Program-made: the position numbers and the translations under genes
Origin: Cycas panzhihuaensis
Taxonomy: Eukaryota; Cycadophyta
Reading direction: 5' to 3'
Length of the DNA: 64,000 nt
Assembly: GCA_023213395.1 (NCBI GenBank)
Contig: CM041465.1
Coordinates: 116,319,741-116,383,740 of the forward strand
The notes under the pieces: model-generated
What the model was told of the DNA's origin: nothing
What the model saw: the letters and a program-made list of their open reading frames with translations, nothing else
The model's database searches: none
In this document: in pieces, positions 1 through 12,799 of the stretch
Layout: every line of letters begins with the position of its first letter
Numbering within the stretch: position 1 is the stretch's first letter

Positions 1-2040
1 GCTTCCCTACAATAAATCTTCAGCCTTTTACTTTGTATTCATATGTACATACAATTAATAAAATGAGCTTAAAAGAAAAGGAACCAAGCTTGTCTTAATA
101 GGGGATTTGGGGCAAGTACTATAAATGAAAAGGGCAAGATGATTGCAAGAAATAAATGGTTTAAGGGGAATGTCCTCAATTCATGGCATTTGGCAATGAT
201 TCTAACCTTGCTCTTCCTTAATCTTCCTTTACTAGAGTTGAGAGCTCCTTTTCCATAAGGAAGGTAGGAGATGATGCAGCTCTACTTACCTGCCCCAGAT
301 CTAACTAGAGTAGTATAAACAAAAAAGAAAATAAGAAAATGATGTACATATAAGGAAATTAAATTCTAAGATATAAATTGATGCTTACCTTAGGAGATGA
401 TATTCTCTTTGTGCCTTGTTAGCTATATTGGAAAGGCATGCTCTCCACTCTACATGTACAAAGTAAAGCACTATCTAAAAGAGATGTTTGTGATAGATAT
501 AAACATGTATATTTTACAAATTATGTTCCACTTTCAGCCAAGTAAAGGAAACAAACATCACGAGCAAATATCAATCCCATTTACAAGAAAATCCAAGTAT
601 ATTGAGAGTGTGAAAAATGAAGAAAGGGGGTGAGGGGAGTACATCAGGATGGCATTGGCCTCCCTAATGAGAGTAGTCTCCCTAGTGCAATCAATAGGAG
701 TCTTCCAATCTTACAACTTAGGTAACAAGCCAAGAGGAAGGTATGATGCAAAGATCAGGTGAGTCCTCAAAAATCAGTAACGTGTGCTCACAAAATAGTA
801 TGACAGCATGGCCAAATACTAGAGTAGGAGGTGTATGCACCTTGATGTTTAACATCGTATGAATTGGGAGGGGATTACCCAATGAGTAGGGGGCAAAAAA
901 GTTGGCACTTACACCTATTACCCTTCTCTAAACTCCCTAAAATAACTAATATGTCACTCAGCTCCTCCTCTAATACTATGATAGTGGTTGTGGAGGGTTT
1001 CTAGTTCATACAACGTGGTTTTCTCAAGATTTCAAAGGGGTGAAATTAGTAGAGGATATGAACTATAATCTCCAAGATAAGAAACAAAGCAAAGATAAGT
1101 TGAACAATTGAAATCAAAGAAAATCACAAGAAGTTCTCATTGAAAAGTAAAAGTATGTAAAGATCTTACCTACTTCATTTAGGAAAACTTGGTGTTTGTG
1201 GATGGATGGATAAGAAAATATCTTTTTCAACTCATGGAAGCATGCCCTTGGTGAAGCTCTTTGAATTTAAGAGAGAAGAGAGAGTTTTAATGATTATAGA
1301 AGGAAATTTTGGAGTTCTTTTGGTCTGAAATCTGAGTTTTATTGTCTCTTTCTTCCAGTATGAGTTTTTATATTTTATTTTCTATCAAGAATGAGCAAAA
1401 TATAAGCCCAAAAGATCCTTTAAATGAAATCAAAATGGCCTTTCAATTATTTGGGGGGTTGCTCCTGATTGTTGCCTCTTAATCTAGGCTGGCCACAAGG
1501 TGCCTGCCATGTCAATGATGCATTAATAGAAAGATTTAAATGTTGTTGGTTGTGGGGAATGTTGTAATAGTCTCACTACAGGGTTCTTTATAATGCCATG
1601 AAGATCTCTACAGTACTACGAGATACTTCATAAGGCCAACAACAATCAAAGTGGGGTGGCAACTAAGAATCAAATTAGTGAAAATTTGACAAAAAGGCTT
1701 CAAACTTCCACCCTAGACTCCTATAGACTAGCCCTAAGGCCTCTAAGTGACTAATCACATGTAATAAAGGTAGGATAATGAAATAAATGGGTACTAATAA
1801 GTCAAAACCATATAGAAATGAAATTGCAGGAACATTGGAAAGTTGTCTTGCTGACCAAGTGGGGGCTCTACAACCATTGGACTAGAGTCTTGGTTATCAT
1901 CGACATAAAAATAGATATAAGCAAGCCAAGCAAACCAAGAAAACCAAATATTCATGTATCTGATAGTCATACATTCATCATACAAAGTAATAAGCACAAG
2001 GGATATAAGATGGGGACACATACCTGCACTTACCTATGTC
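1..2040. other. Unassigned AT-rich intergenic DNA
   Basis: No open frame of convincing length or domain content was seen on either strand. Short frames here (up to about 100 codons) have no recognisable motif and sit in low-complexity AT-rich sequence. It is probably old, eroded repeat DNA lying upstream of the copia remnant that follows. Confidence 0.5.
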
Positions 2041-2059
2041 GCAAATTTCCTAATCCATT

Positions 2060-2150
2060 TCCGATGGTCGAGAAACACCTACAAATAAACAACTGGCATA
2101 TATCCTCACCAAACATCTAACTTCAAATAAATTCTAAAAGTTTAGGGATG
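2060..2150 (+). pseudogene. Ty1/copia RNase H C-terminal remnant
   Basis: One plus-strand frame reads QLAYILTKHLTSNKF, then a stop, then KFRDGLGI. This matches the conserved end of plant copia RNase H, usually of the form QLADIFTKPL followed by a short tail ending near KLGM. A few codons upstream, HF..VEKHLQ resembles the HF-V-REK stretch that precedes it in the family, but a frameshift separates the two. RT and integrase were not recognised upstream, so only the tail survives. It is followed within about 50 bases by a purine tract and a TGTTAGA start, the normal order at the 3' end of a copia element. Confidence 0.6.
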
Positions 2151-2190
2151 GGTTAGGTATTCTGATTAATGATTCAAATATTAATGGGAG

Positions 2191-2443
2191 TGTTAGATTA
2201 TTATTAATATTAATATTATAATTATAATTATTTATTGGTAAGTTAGTTAGAGAATCATTAGTCACATAAAATCCATGTGTACAACCAACTACTCATTAGT
2301 TCATTACACCTCATTTGTATATAATGTATTAAGGATATATATAGATATTGGAGAGTGAATAAAATGGAAAAACTAAGGGGTATAAAAATTCTATCAAGTA
2401 ACTTATGTATGTTATATATATATATATTTTCTCTAATCTAATA
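2191..2443 (+). repeat. Putative copia 3' LTR
   Basis: The sequence starts TGTTAGATT directly after a short purine tract (TAATGGGAG) and just downstream of a copia RNase H tail, which is where a 3' LTR should begin. It contains a possible TATA stretch near 2335-2345. The 3' boundary (CTCTAATCTAATA) is a guess based on the expected inverted ending TCTAACA. No matching 5' LTR was found in the window, so the element is partial and the right edge is uncertain. Confidence 0.4.
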
Positions 2444-5265
2444 GTACTAACCCCAGACATCTATTCTTTCTTAATTCCTTATAAAATTTACCTTGTTATC
2501 ATTACTCTCTATCACCTCCTCACCCTTTTATAATATCTCATACTTAAGTTCCATGCCTTTTTTTTAAGACCCCTTATACTTCGTACCTCTAAGTTTTGTT
2601 CCTAAGATATATCCTTCCTTATTACTTCATCATCTCTTTATAGACTTTCATACTCTATCTCTATGTTGGATATACCCCTCTTTTCTATTCCATGTTTATA
2701 TAAAAGTCCTATTATACTAGCCAATCCAATTTCTAATTTCCACTTACCATTCCTATATATGCCTATATAACCACTCACATCTATAAAACCCCAACTATGC
2801 TCCTTATGCCTTACCCCTTATTCATATTGATCCCATCTTATTATCCTAAAGAAATCTCCCTTCTTCAAGAGAAAATCCCCATGGGAAAAATATGGAAGTT
2901 GGATATATAATTTCTAATAGAGGTAACCCCTAATATATAAGTCTTAGAATCCACTGCATGAAAGATCATATATAAGAGCTATTAAGGAAATAATATCCTT
3001 GTAAATAGGAGGAGAACAAATATGTATTACTTCTAGAAGATAGCATAAAATCCTATGATACCCTAGCCTTAGTAGGTGCTAGATTCAAGAATTATATACC
3101 TCTATTATTCTTTGTGGACAACAAATTTTAAGAAGGGGAATAATATCATGGATCTAAACATTCTTTGAGAAATAAGTTAACAAGATTGCATGGCGTAACT
3201 ATTAAGGAATAAACCAATTGTAATGCCAAAGAACCATTATCATTTCTAATAAAGCAAAATAATACTTCAATGTTGGGCTATGTTAAGGAGGGAGGAATTA
3301 TAATAAGCTAAACTATCAATAAGAAGTTAGTTTTAAATTATGATATCATCTCCAAATATTGAGTATAAATAGATGAGATCCTTTATCAAAGGCTGAGATT
3401 ATTTTATTTCTTCTAATTATGGATTGATTCCATTTTCATTGGGTGTTTTGATGTATTATTATTATTCTTATATATTATTTATGTGTTCATGGCCACTACT
3501 ACTTTTTTAGACTTGTATATATTGAATTAATATGATTATCTACTGAATATTATATTTGCTAAGTAGTCCACTAGTTATTCTATCAATATTTGTTGGATTT
3601 TTCCATTGTTCTATTTCAAACACTATAATTTATATTCTTCAATTAATAATCATTTGATTTATAATGTAACCTATAAAGTCAAATTTATAACCATAATTGT
3701 TCCTATAATTTAACTCGGTGTCCTATGTTATTACATGATCACATGATAATTCCCATAATCCTATTTTTATGCTTGCCATTTATAACCTTTTTTGTTGGTT
3801 ATATATCATATGGAAGCACATTGAGTGAGTGGTTTGGTGATGTTATTATCATTGTTACTAATAATTTTTTCATTCATTATACTATAGTGTACTTCACTAT
3901 TACATGGTATATAATCATTGTTTAATCTATTAGTTGCACTACCTTTTGTTATAGTTAGATTAGGATTTATTCTTTGATTACACATAGTGTAATTAAATAT
4001 GATTATATTCCATTGCCTTAGTATGCTTTGATTATATTGACACCTATACTTAGGTTTTATGATCTTTTACTCTTATTCATACTATTTATGTAACTAAACA
4101 TGAATTTTTTCCCCCTTGCTTACCCCATCCCCTTAATTTCATGTTTTTGTAATATGCTTCAATACTCATACTTGGTAATACTAATTTAAGTGGTATGACT
4201 ATTTTATTTATTTTTTAGTTTTCTTTTCTTTTGTTTATTTCCTTTTTTTCTTTTATACTTTATCTTTTATTTTTAATAAATGTCATATTAATCAAATTTT
4301 GTTGATTTCCCATGTTAACTTATATTGAAATTTCAACTTTAGTTGGTGAAATATATACTAGTTCATGACTATTTCTACGAAAATTACTACTTCAATATGC
4401 TATTGTTCATCTAATTATTGTAACTACACAAATCATTACTATTCATAATGACCAGTTTTTATGGCCCTAATCACTTCATTTTAAACCTTATTAGATGTAT
4501 TTTGATTTTTTGATTATATGATAAGCTAAGGTCATTAGGATATAACTTTAGAGCTTAGTATAACTGTCATGCAATATTTCTTTATCACCTTTCCTCCACC
4601 TCCATAGTCCATAATGCTATGAGTCTCTTTTATCAAATTTCTCCCAAGATACATTCATGTGCATATGGGATTTTTATGTTTTCATTAGTTATTAATGAAT
4701 AGAAACTACTACTATCTCTTTCTTCAACCTACTTATTATTAATTATTGTATCTCCTCCTATTCTTATTCTACCCATTTATTTAGTAATGATTGCAAGGGT
4801 TTAACTATCTTTATATATCATAATGTAAATTTTCTATAACAAACTATGGATCGCAAGAGCCTTTTAAAGTTTATTAGGTTCATTAGCATAATGTGGTTCT
4901 AAATAAATGTGATTTTCAATAAATCCTTTACATCCTAGGCATCATTATAATATCATAATGTATTTTTAGATAGCATGATAAATATGAAATTCTTTATATT
5001 CTTCCAATAGACCTCTAGCATCTCATATATATTATCCAAATAGTTTTGAAGCATTGTATGTAACATCTAGACACACACACACACATATATATAGATATAT
5101 ATATACTTTTATTTTCTCCCTAATCAACTGTTTGAATTTGTTAGTTTAAATTGCCAAAATATTATTATGGGGTTGATGAGCCTAAATAACATAATATGGT
5201 ATTAAAACATATCTTATTCTATTACTCATATGGGTTTTAAGTGATTTACACCTAATAGATAATAT

Positions 5266-5267
<2 letters not shown>
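2444..5267. other. Unassigned AT-rich DNA
   Basis: Strongly AT-rich sequence with short frames only. A small CA/TA simple repeat lies near 5071-5105. I found no gene, LTR pair or structural RNA here. Confidence 0.5.

Positions 5268-5331
<64 letters not shown>
5268..5331. repeat. (AT)n microsatellite, about 32 units
   Basis: An uninterrupted alternating AT/TA tract of roughly 64 bases. It generates the false Tyr-Ile repeat seen in the minus-strand frame that crosses it. The length is likely polymorphic and may be imprecise in an assembly. Confidence 0.95.
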
Positions 5332-5334
<3 letters not shown>

Positions 5335-8300
5335 AATGCACACCTAGTTATATATGGAAAACCCACATATAAAGGAATACATTTCTTTCCATATAATGTT
5401 TTATAAGGAGTTTTTAATGTATGGAAATTGAAATAGATAACATTTAAGAGAATATAACATCCATAAATTCTTATTTTCTTATTATTTTTCTTGATAATTA
5501 CCACAAAACTAACTAATATAGTATTCTCCATAAGATATTATATATTCAGATTTTAATACTTCTTATTCATATGATATGGTCTCTAATATACTTATTTTTT
5601 CCCATCTATAAATTCAATCTTATGAACTTTGACCTTTAGGGCATATGCCTTTAAATTCCTCATATAACCACCCAAGCATACCTCTGTACTCTTAAAATAT
5701 ATCTTTTTCTTTTATTATAGTTTATACATCTTAGTGATCTCCTACACTAGCTAGTACATGGAATTTTATTGAACTCAATATTAATTATTTTAGCTTCATT
5801 ACTTCTTCCTTAGTTTCTATATATAATGATGTAGTATGTAAAATCCTTTCATCATACACTATCTAAGAATACTTTGATGGAAGTGTTATGTTTAACTCTA
5901 TCTTTTATAATTGTAATGCTTCTTCATTAGTTATAGGCCTCTAACTCTATTCTTCTAAGCTAAAAAATGATATGTTACAATACCTATTTACTATTGATGT
6001 ATTTATCTTCTTAGTATAAATCAATGAACCCTACATCTTGTTATTTTTTAATTGGTAACTAAATACACCATCAAAATTCTTTTACTAATTATACTTATGA
6101 AACTTGTTATTTCTTCTCTTGGTGTTATATCTACTAAAGTGCTAGTCATGAGAGGGGAGGATGAAAACACAACCTACCAGACAAACTTGAAGGGCAAGGA
6201 GGGATCTAAGTTAAGAAGGGGATGAGCTTATGTCTCCTATCTAGCACCTATGCACCTCATGGATGAGAGTGCGAGGAAAAAGGACTAATAAATCCTAGAC
6301 TAGGGGGCAATATAGAGGTGTGTATAGATTCCAAAGAGCAAAAAAGGGGAATAAACTTGAAAGAAAAGTAAATAACTCACTAATTAATAAGCAAGTAATA
6401 TAGGTAAATACATTACAAAGTAGACATGTATGAAAATAGATTAAAATATGGATTTTTAACTAACTCAAAGCATAGAGATAAAATTAATCTATTTAATAAT
6501 AGATGCCCCTAAAGGGATCAAATAACACATAATAAAAGGTCCTCAAAATCTAAGGGTATTGCTAAGGTGCATGCACCCCAAATATAGTCATTTCTATGTG
6601 CCTAACCTAACTTAGCTAATCCACCCAAGACAAAGTAAGCCATCATAATCTAGACTTCTAAACGAACCTGAAATAATGGACTCAATCTAGAAATGAAGGA
6701 AAAAACTAACTTGAGCAAGAGGCTTAAAGGAGTCAAGAGCATAGGATCTATTTCTTATGGATAAGATGGTGGGGACTCATCAATACTAGAAACCCATCTC
6801 ATAATAAGTGTAATGCAACCTAGTAGTGCTCATATTTGACTCTAATAAACCTCAAGATTTAAGAGGTGAAAAAGAATAAGTCATTGCTCTCAATAGGATA
6901 AATAAGATTTACTCGACTATTAACACCCCAAGTGTGAACATATGGTAAAGATAGATATGCCCACTAAATTGTTCAAAGTATGGATCAAAGGACTCGATCC
7001 ACCTAAAGGCATAAGACCACCTCTCTTGTTTAGAGATAAATTCCACATAGAAAGATAGAGGTCCCCTCTCTTTAGTGGAAAAATGACCCTAACCTAAAAA
7101 GAACTAAAAGAAGCAATTAACATAATCTATAATACAACTAAAATACTCTTTAAAAGTTAGCCTAGAAAAAGTTTTTGGCCCATGGATTTGAGGATTCGTA
7201 ACTAGTATGAACCTTCACTCCATTTTAGTCTTCATTGAGTGTACAATAACATATAAAAATATAATGTAGAATGACAATGTAAATTTATTCTTTCTCTATT
7301 TTTAAAAATTATTTTAAAGAATTTTTAATTTATAAATGAACCTAACTACAAATAAGACAAAGAGAGGAATAGATAAGTGTGATAAGCATACAATCAAATA
7401 TTTTTCTCTTTTCTCCTTTAAACATAATTAAAACTAAAATTGCATTATTAAGACCTTTTTCTTTTGAAAATAAAATCTATGAGAAGGGGGGTTGAAGGAG
7501 AAAACCTAGAGTTTTACTCTAAATGTCTTAATAAATCTTTTAGAAATGTAAAGCCTTATAATTCTAATTCACTAAAGAGCATAAATCATGGTTAGTAGCA
7601 TGCATTAATTCACAATTTTCTAGAGAAAGTTCAACAACATTTCTACTTGCCAGATTTACTTATGACAAAAAAAAGTTTATCCTAACACTTCAAATCATTA
7701 AAAACTAGTTTCAAATAAACTTTTTAAAGATGTTAGAGAAATTTGGGTAACACTTCTGCTATGTAGAAAGTACTATCAATTAGTAGGAAGAGTGGGGAAG
7801 AAAGATGGAATTTCTAACTAGCCTCCAAAGTCTCCAACCTATATGAAAATAGATTAAAGTGCTCCTTTACTTATTAAGTTAGTGCATGCAATAAAACTTT
7901 AAAATTTAAAAACTAAAAAAGAAGTTATAAACTTGAAATGAAAGTAGTAATTTAGAGAAAACAATAATCTTAAAATAAATGGGACCTCAAAATTAATAGG
8001 GTTGCAACCACATTTATTGCTTAATAGATGCTACTTGATCTCCATTTTCCTTGTAAGACATTTCCATCCAAAAAGTAGAGTGAAGAATACAACGCATATA
8101 AAGAAAAAACTAAATGATAAAGTATTAAATAGTTGAAAAAACTAAAAATAAAGCAATAATTAAAAATGGACAGGGAATGAAAATAGTGTGGGGAGTGTTG
8201 CCCCAACTCTTAATTAGAGAGGAATGGTTATGGTATGTGACTTTGATCATAGGGTTCTCTAATAACAATGTAATTCTAATTTTTAAACCAAAGGTAGAAG

Positions 8301-8445
8301 CTAATAAGAAAGTATTAAGAAGTATAAAATTCTACAAAATTTGTAGTAGCATCTCTACATCATAACACTATAAATTTTGATGTTCTATTTGATGAAATTA
8401 GAGGGGTATTTATAAACAAAGAGAATAGGAAAGACCATGGTTTTG
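5332..8445. other. Unassigned AT-rich DNA left of the copia element
   Basis: No complete gene was recognised. A minus-strand stretch near 5385-5450 contains KTPYKTLYGKK, which resembles the K-TPYE-W-GKK motif after copia integrase, but it is isolated. The last bases (TTTTGGGCCC) carry the 5 bp target duplicated by the copia insertion at 8451. Confidence 0.5.
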
Positions 8446-8450
8446 GGCCC

Positions 8451-8828
8451 TGTTAATATAGTAGTTAATTATTATGCCACTTAATTAATGTTAATGTGGT
8501 TTAATTAAGTGAAAGGGTGCGAAGCCAAAAGGTGTGACTTATTCAGAGGGTCACAACCTTAATCGAGTGACACCTCTTGGAGAGTATAAATGCCTTGAGG
8601 CCTTTTATATTCAACATCCAACTTCATTGTATCAATCCATTATGTAATAATCTAAGAGATCCATCAAGGATCTTTTTATGGTGGGTTTTTTTCCCAAAAG
8701 GGTTTTCCCACATAAATTCCTGTGTATTGTGCATTTGTTATCTATATATATTTGTTTGTTTACTTACTATGTATGGTAAACGATTCTACGATTGGGAACA
8801 TTCATGTATGATTTCATGTTCTTGAATA
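8451..8828 (+). repeat. Copia 5' LTR
   Basis: Starts TGTTAATATAG and ends CTTGAATA, immediately before the primer binding site. It aligns along its length with 14384-14759. The terminal dinucleotides are TG...TA rather than TG...CA. The same TA ending in both LTRs means it was present at insertion or is a family feature. Confidence 0.92.
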
Positions 8829-8843
8829 TAGTATTAGAGTCAT
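8829..8843 (+). promoter_or_regulatory. Primer binding site, initiator Met tRNA type
   Basis: TAGTATTAGAGTCAT abuts the LTR end. It matches the usual plant copia site TGGTATCAGAGCCAT except for three transitions (G to A once, C to T twice), the changes expected from deamination. Confidence 0.85.
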
Positions 8844-10343
8844 AGGTTCTTACACAGCTAAGGCCTAACATTAAGTGGAGCAGTGTGATCATTGGTTGCC
8901 AGGTAACACTGTCTAACCCAAGATAAGTCTTGAGGGTCCATCAAGCCCAACAATGTGTAGAAGCAGGCATAATATATCGATCGAGGTTAAAGCAGTGAAG
9001 ATCACTATTCAGTAGAACATAAGGGTTATTAGAGCCATGAAGTCCACATTTGTGGTTAGAGTTGGCTCGTTGGGGGCCATCTAAAGTTAGTTGAAAGTCT
9101 ATTGCAAAGATTGATACTTATAGAGCACATCCTAATGGTGATTCAATGACTATAAGGACAACCATCTATATATACACATAAGTCAATTCCTTATGCATAA
9201 AAAACACTATAAAATTCAAAGAAAATTAGCTTTTGTGGCCATTAAAAGCATCTTGTATGTATAAGGGAGAGATTGAAGCCTTGTTTAGACTATTTTCTGC
9301 CCTCTATACTAAAATTGGACTATATTTATTAACACCACAAATGGTTATGGCTGAAATTTAAGTTGTAGTGCCATTATATGTGTGAAAGGACTTATATCTC
9401 AACTATATGTAGACTTGAAAGCCCACATTTATATGTTAGGAGATAGCCGAGGCTATTTATGTACTATTTTAGAGACTTGTGTACCCGATTTGGGCATAGT
9501 ACAACTATACCAAGCTGACTGTGTACTTACTAATATGGCTGGGTGTATGTTAGAGTCGTCTAGACTATTTTCTATGGTACTTTGTCCCTTTTAAGGCTAG
9601 TTGGGAGTAAATATATGTTGGTTGGGTACTAATTCTGTTGGTTGGGCTATATACGACCTATGTTATCAACTGTTTAGAAGGTCTTCACTTATTTTTAAAA
9701 TATGCCTATCCGTGTACGAGTGTGCAGGCTAGAAAACTAAAGTGGCAGTTATGACTCCTTAATTCATACTGTGCAACTTTTTAATGTATCATTTGATGTT
9801 TTATACTAAGGTTTAGACTTAGTAATATCTTTGATATAATTTTGTTAAGATTTGAAGCAAGTGCATTTAGTTATAAGGAGTAAACTTTTTGAAACATTAT
9901 ACTTTTTGGGAATATGCCTTTTAGCATATTCCCCTCAAAGTAAAAATATAAAAAGACCCTTGTGTATCTTTGTTATATAGTATTGTACCTATTGTGAAGT
10001 TATTTGAAATATTTTTCATCTGTTTTGAGAGTGGATCAAGGAGATTTTATGTGTTTTTGACTTGGAGACTGTACACTTTAGCCATGTGGAGTTGTCCTTT
10101 GTTCTAGAGCACATGTTTTTTAGTCATTGTTAGAGTTGGTTGTGACATTTAATGGTTGTTTAAAGTTATTTATTGATGATTGAGGAGGCATAAATAGTTG
10201 ATGGCTCACTTAACGTGGGTATAGTCGGTGTTGGGTGCCTTTGGAAGCATGCTTGTGAGGCAGAGGAGGATAGAAGGGTGTATTTTATTCTACAAACATT
10301 CATTTTGGTGTCATTTAACCTATATTAAAGTCTATTTCTCAAG
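8844..10343 (+). other. Long untranslated leader between PBS and gag
   Basis: About 1.5 kb separates the primer binding site from the first gag-like methionine. This is long for a copia element. The frames inside are short (at most about 70 codons) and show no known domain. It may be leader RNA, a captured fragment or decayed coding sequence. Confidence 0.5.
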
Positions 10344-11125
10344 ATGGAGCACATTATGCCCAAAGTTATCTTCAATGATAACAATTTTAGTGAGTGGAAG
10401 ACCAATATGGAGCTGATTATGATGGTGAATCAACTCTGGGGAATTAGCAAGGCAAAAGTGGATGTGATTCCATTAGACCATAAGGAGCATATTCATCTTG
10501 AAGAGAAGTAATTTATGGTCGTGGGACTGTTAAAATTATCACTAACACTAGACTAGAGAGTATTGGTTCATAATCTTAACAAACTGGCAAAGATATGGAG
10601 AAAATTGTATGATACATTTGAAAAGAAGCAGATAAATAAACATCTAGCACTAATGTTGGAATTACTCAACTCACATGTGGAGGATCAGAACAACATTAAC
10701 TCCTACCTTAATAAGATTACCGACTTGAAGAATACGATAGAGGAATTAAAGCCAAGCTTGATCGATGATGCGTTGTTATTTGTAATGATTATGCCAAAAT
10801 TATCGGCTACCTTTGCCACATTCCAGACCATTTATGGTAGAGATGAAGTGATGGAAGCAGAGAATATTTGATGGGCTTAAAAACCCGATTCTAATAGAGG
10901 ATGCCAAGCTCAAGCATCATGGTATGCTTGGAAGTTCATGTTCAAGTTAGGCCTTAGCCATGAAAACTTAAAGGAAGGAGACACCTAAGGAGGAGAAGAT
11001 CACACAACAGTTAGGAGAAAGTTCTCAAGACAAAAAGAAGTTCAAATAGAAATGCAATTACTGCAATAAGGATGGTCACCATGAGAAGAGCCATTGGTTC
11101 AAGCATTGTGACAAGTGCAAAGTCA
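10344..11125 (+). pseudogene. Copia gag with zinc knuckle (decayed)
   Basis: Encodes the capsid-like protein that packages element RNA. The chosen start MEHIMPKV leads into FNDNNFSEWKTNMEL, the copia gag N-terminal pattern (F-G-NF--WK--M), followed by NQLWGI. An open stretch from 10563 to 10871 covers the helical middle region (LLNSHVEDQNNINSYLNKI). A zinc knuckle sits at 11053-11094: CNYC, then NKDGH, then HEKSH, so the last ligand is His where the family usually has Cys (CX2CX4HX4H). In-frame stops at about 10509 (TAA) and 10869 (TGA), plus a shift before the knuckle, break the frame. Confidence 0.8.
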
Positions 11126-11199
11126 ATTAGGATGACAAAGAGAAGAACATTGCCACTCACTATGTCTAAGCAAAATCCTTATTCGCCAAATCTGATCAA

Positions 11200-11420
11200 A
11201 GAGATTATTGGGTATTTGACTCTAGAGCATAGAAGCATATTTCTTACCAAAGGCAGAATTTTGATACAATTACTTCAAATCAAAGTGGTGCTTAGATTGT
11301 TCTTAGTGATGCCTGCATCTTACTAGCAGAAGGTATCAATGAAGTTTCCATTGCAGGAGGTAAATTTACCGGGGTGTATTATGTATCGAAGATACAATTG
11401 AATCTTCTTTCATCTTGAGA
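11200..11420 (+). pseudogene. Copia aspartic protease (inactive)
   Basis: The frame reads DYWVFDSRA, stop, KHIS. The copia protease active site is normally W--DSGAS-H. Here Gly is Arg and the Ser codon is a TAG stop. Downstream VYYVSKIQLNLLS matches the usual V--VP-L--NLLS segment. Both defects abolish activity. Confidence 0.75.
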
Positions 11421-11601
11421 TATCTGCAAATAAGGTATGAAGGTAGAGCTCTATGATGACAAATACATGATTAAGGATCTAAAATAGAACTTTGTTGTCA
11501 TAGCTACTAGGAAAGTCAGGGATAACTTCTCGGTATTTAAAAAGTTTTAGTCTCAGAAGAAGTCCTATGCCTTTTTTGCTAGTGTAGATGATATAAGTAA
11601 G

Positions 11602-12460
11602 TTGTGGCATAACCACCTCAATCACTTTAATTATAGGAGTATTATAGTATTGAAGAGGTTAAAGATGGTGGAAGTATTATCATCAATTACCTACTCAGAT
11701 GGTGTATGCAAAGAGTGTATATATGGCAAGCACCACCACCACCCTTTTGCTTGGGATAATGCTTGGAGAGCCAAGGAGAAATTGGTGGTTGTACATTCAG
11801 ATCTAATGGGCCCTCCTCCTAATCCTTTGATATCAGGAGCCCATTATACCCTTGTATTTATAAATGACTACACTAGGAAGGCCTAGGTTTACTTTCTCAA
11901 GAACAAGTTAGTTGTGTTTGATCTCTTTTGTCATTGGAAAGAGATGGTTGAAAATGAATGTGATTAGAAAATAAAGTCATTAAGAACTGATAATAGTAAG
12001 GAGTATGATAACAATGTATTTAATCAGTTCTATTGTGATCATGGTATAAAACGAAAATTTATAATATCATATACCCCGCAACAAAATGGAGTTAATGAAA
12101 CAAATAACCATACTATGATGGAGATGGTAAGGTGTATGGTGCATGCTCAAAACCTGCCATCAAAATTTTGGGCAGAAGTTGTGGCAATTGTTATTTATGT
12201 TTTGAATTGGGTACCCACTCAAGCAGTTCACAGCATGACACCCAAAGGGAAATGGACCAGTCGTAAACCTATCATTAGCCATTTAAGAATGTTTGGGTGT
12301 ATCGCATACACCCACTTCCCAGATGATACTCAAAAGAAGCTAGATTGAAAAAGTCTAAAGTGCATATTCATGGGGTATTGCATGGAGAACAAAGCCTATA
12401 GACTATGGGATCCATAAAGGGAAAAAATATTGTGGTTAGTTGGGATGTCAAATTTGATGA
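11602..12460 (+). pseudogene. Copia integrase (decayed)
   Basis: Inserts element cDNA into host DNA. The N-terminal HHCC zinc site is visible: WHNHLNHFNY then CKECIYGKH. The catalytic core shows VVHSDLMGP (first Asp), RTDNSKEYD (second Asp) and QQNGVNETNNHT (Glu). Further on WVPTQAVHSMTPKGKW and LRMFGCIAY match the conserved C-terminal part of the core. TAG stops occur after FINDYTRKA (TGG to TAG likely) and before KIKSLRTDN. The three catalytic acidic residues are still encoded, but the frame is broken into three pieces. Confidence 0.88.
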
Positions 12461-12795
12461 GACATCAACATATCATGTTGATTGATCATTAGAGGAGCCT
12501 TTTTACCCCCCCTTATCCCATTCCCAAATTCATTAAGCGAAGAGGACAATGAGCTAGTCGCTGAAACACCTAAGGAAGTAGGATCGAGTGGGACGAGTAA
12601 TAGTGAGGAGCCATCGCGAGTTGAAGTACCCTCAATAATGAGTCCTTCAATACCTTTATGGGCAAGGAATACTATAGGAAATTCTAGTGTGGCAATGTAA
12701 ACCTTAACTGATAATCGAAGAACATGAAGTCAACATACCAATTAAACTCTGCTGGTAGACACCAACGATTCCAGTGATCCTGATTCGTTCAATGA
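12461..12795 (+). other. Integrase to RT linker of the copia polyprotein
   Basis: A serine, proline and acidic-rich stretch (SEEDNELVAETPKEV and similar) of the kind that usually separates integrase from reverse transcriptase in copia polyproteins. It has no catalytic motif and contains frame breaks. Confidence 0.55.
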
Positions 12796-12799
12796 AGTA

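Noticed and set aside
1794-2120. Overlapping 75-100 codon frames on both strands as host genes
   Set aside because: No motif in either. The end of the plus frame is a shifted read of the copia RNase H tail.
3725-3925. 66-codon hydrophobic frame as a small membrane protein
   Set aside because: Hydrophobicity follows from T-rich codons in AT-rich DNA, and there is no conserved feature or promoter to support it.
5380-5455. Minus-strand KTPYKTLYGKK resembling a copia integrase motif
   Set aside because: Only one short motif was found and no neighbouring domain could be read, so it is too weak to list as a gene remnant.
5226-5531. 101-codon minus-strand frame with a long Tyr-Ile repeat
   Set aside because: The repeat is simply the (AT)n microsatellite translated.
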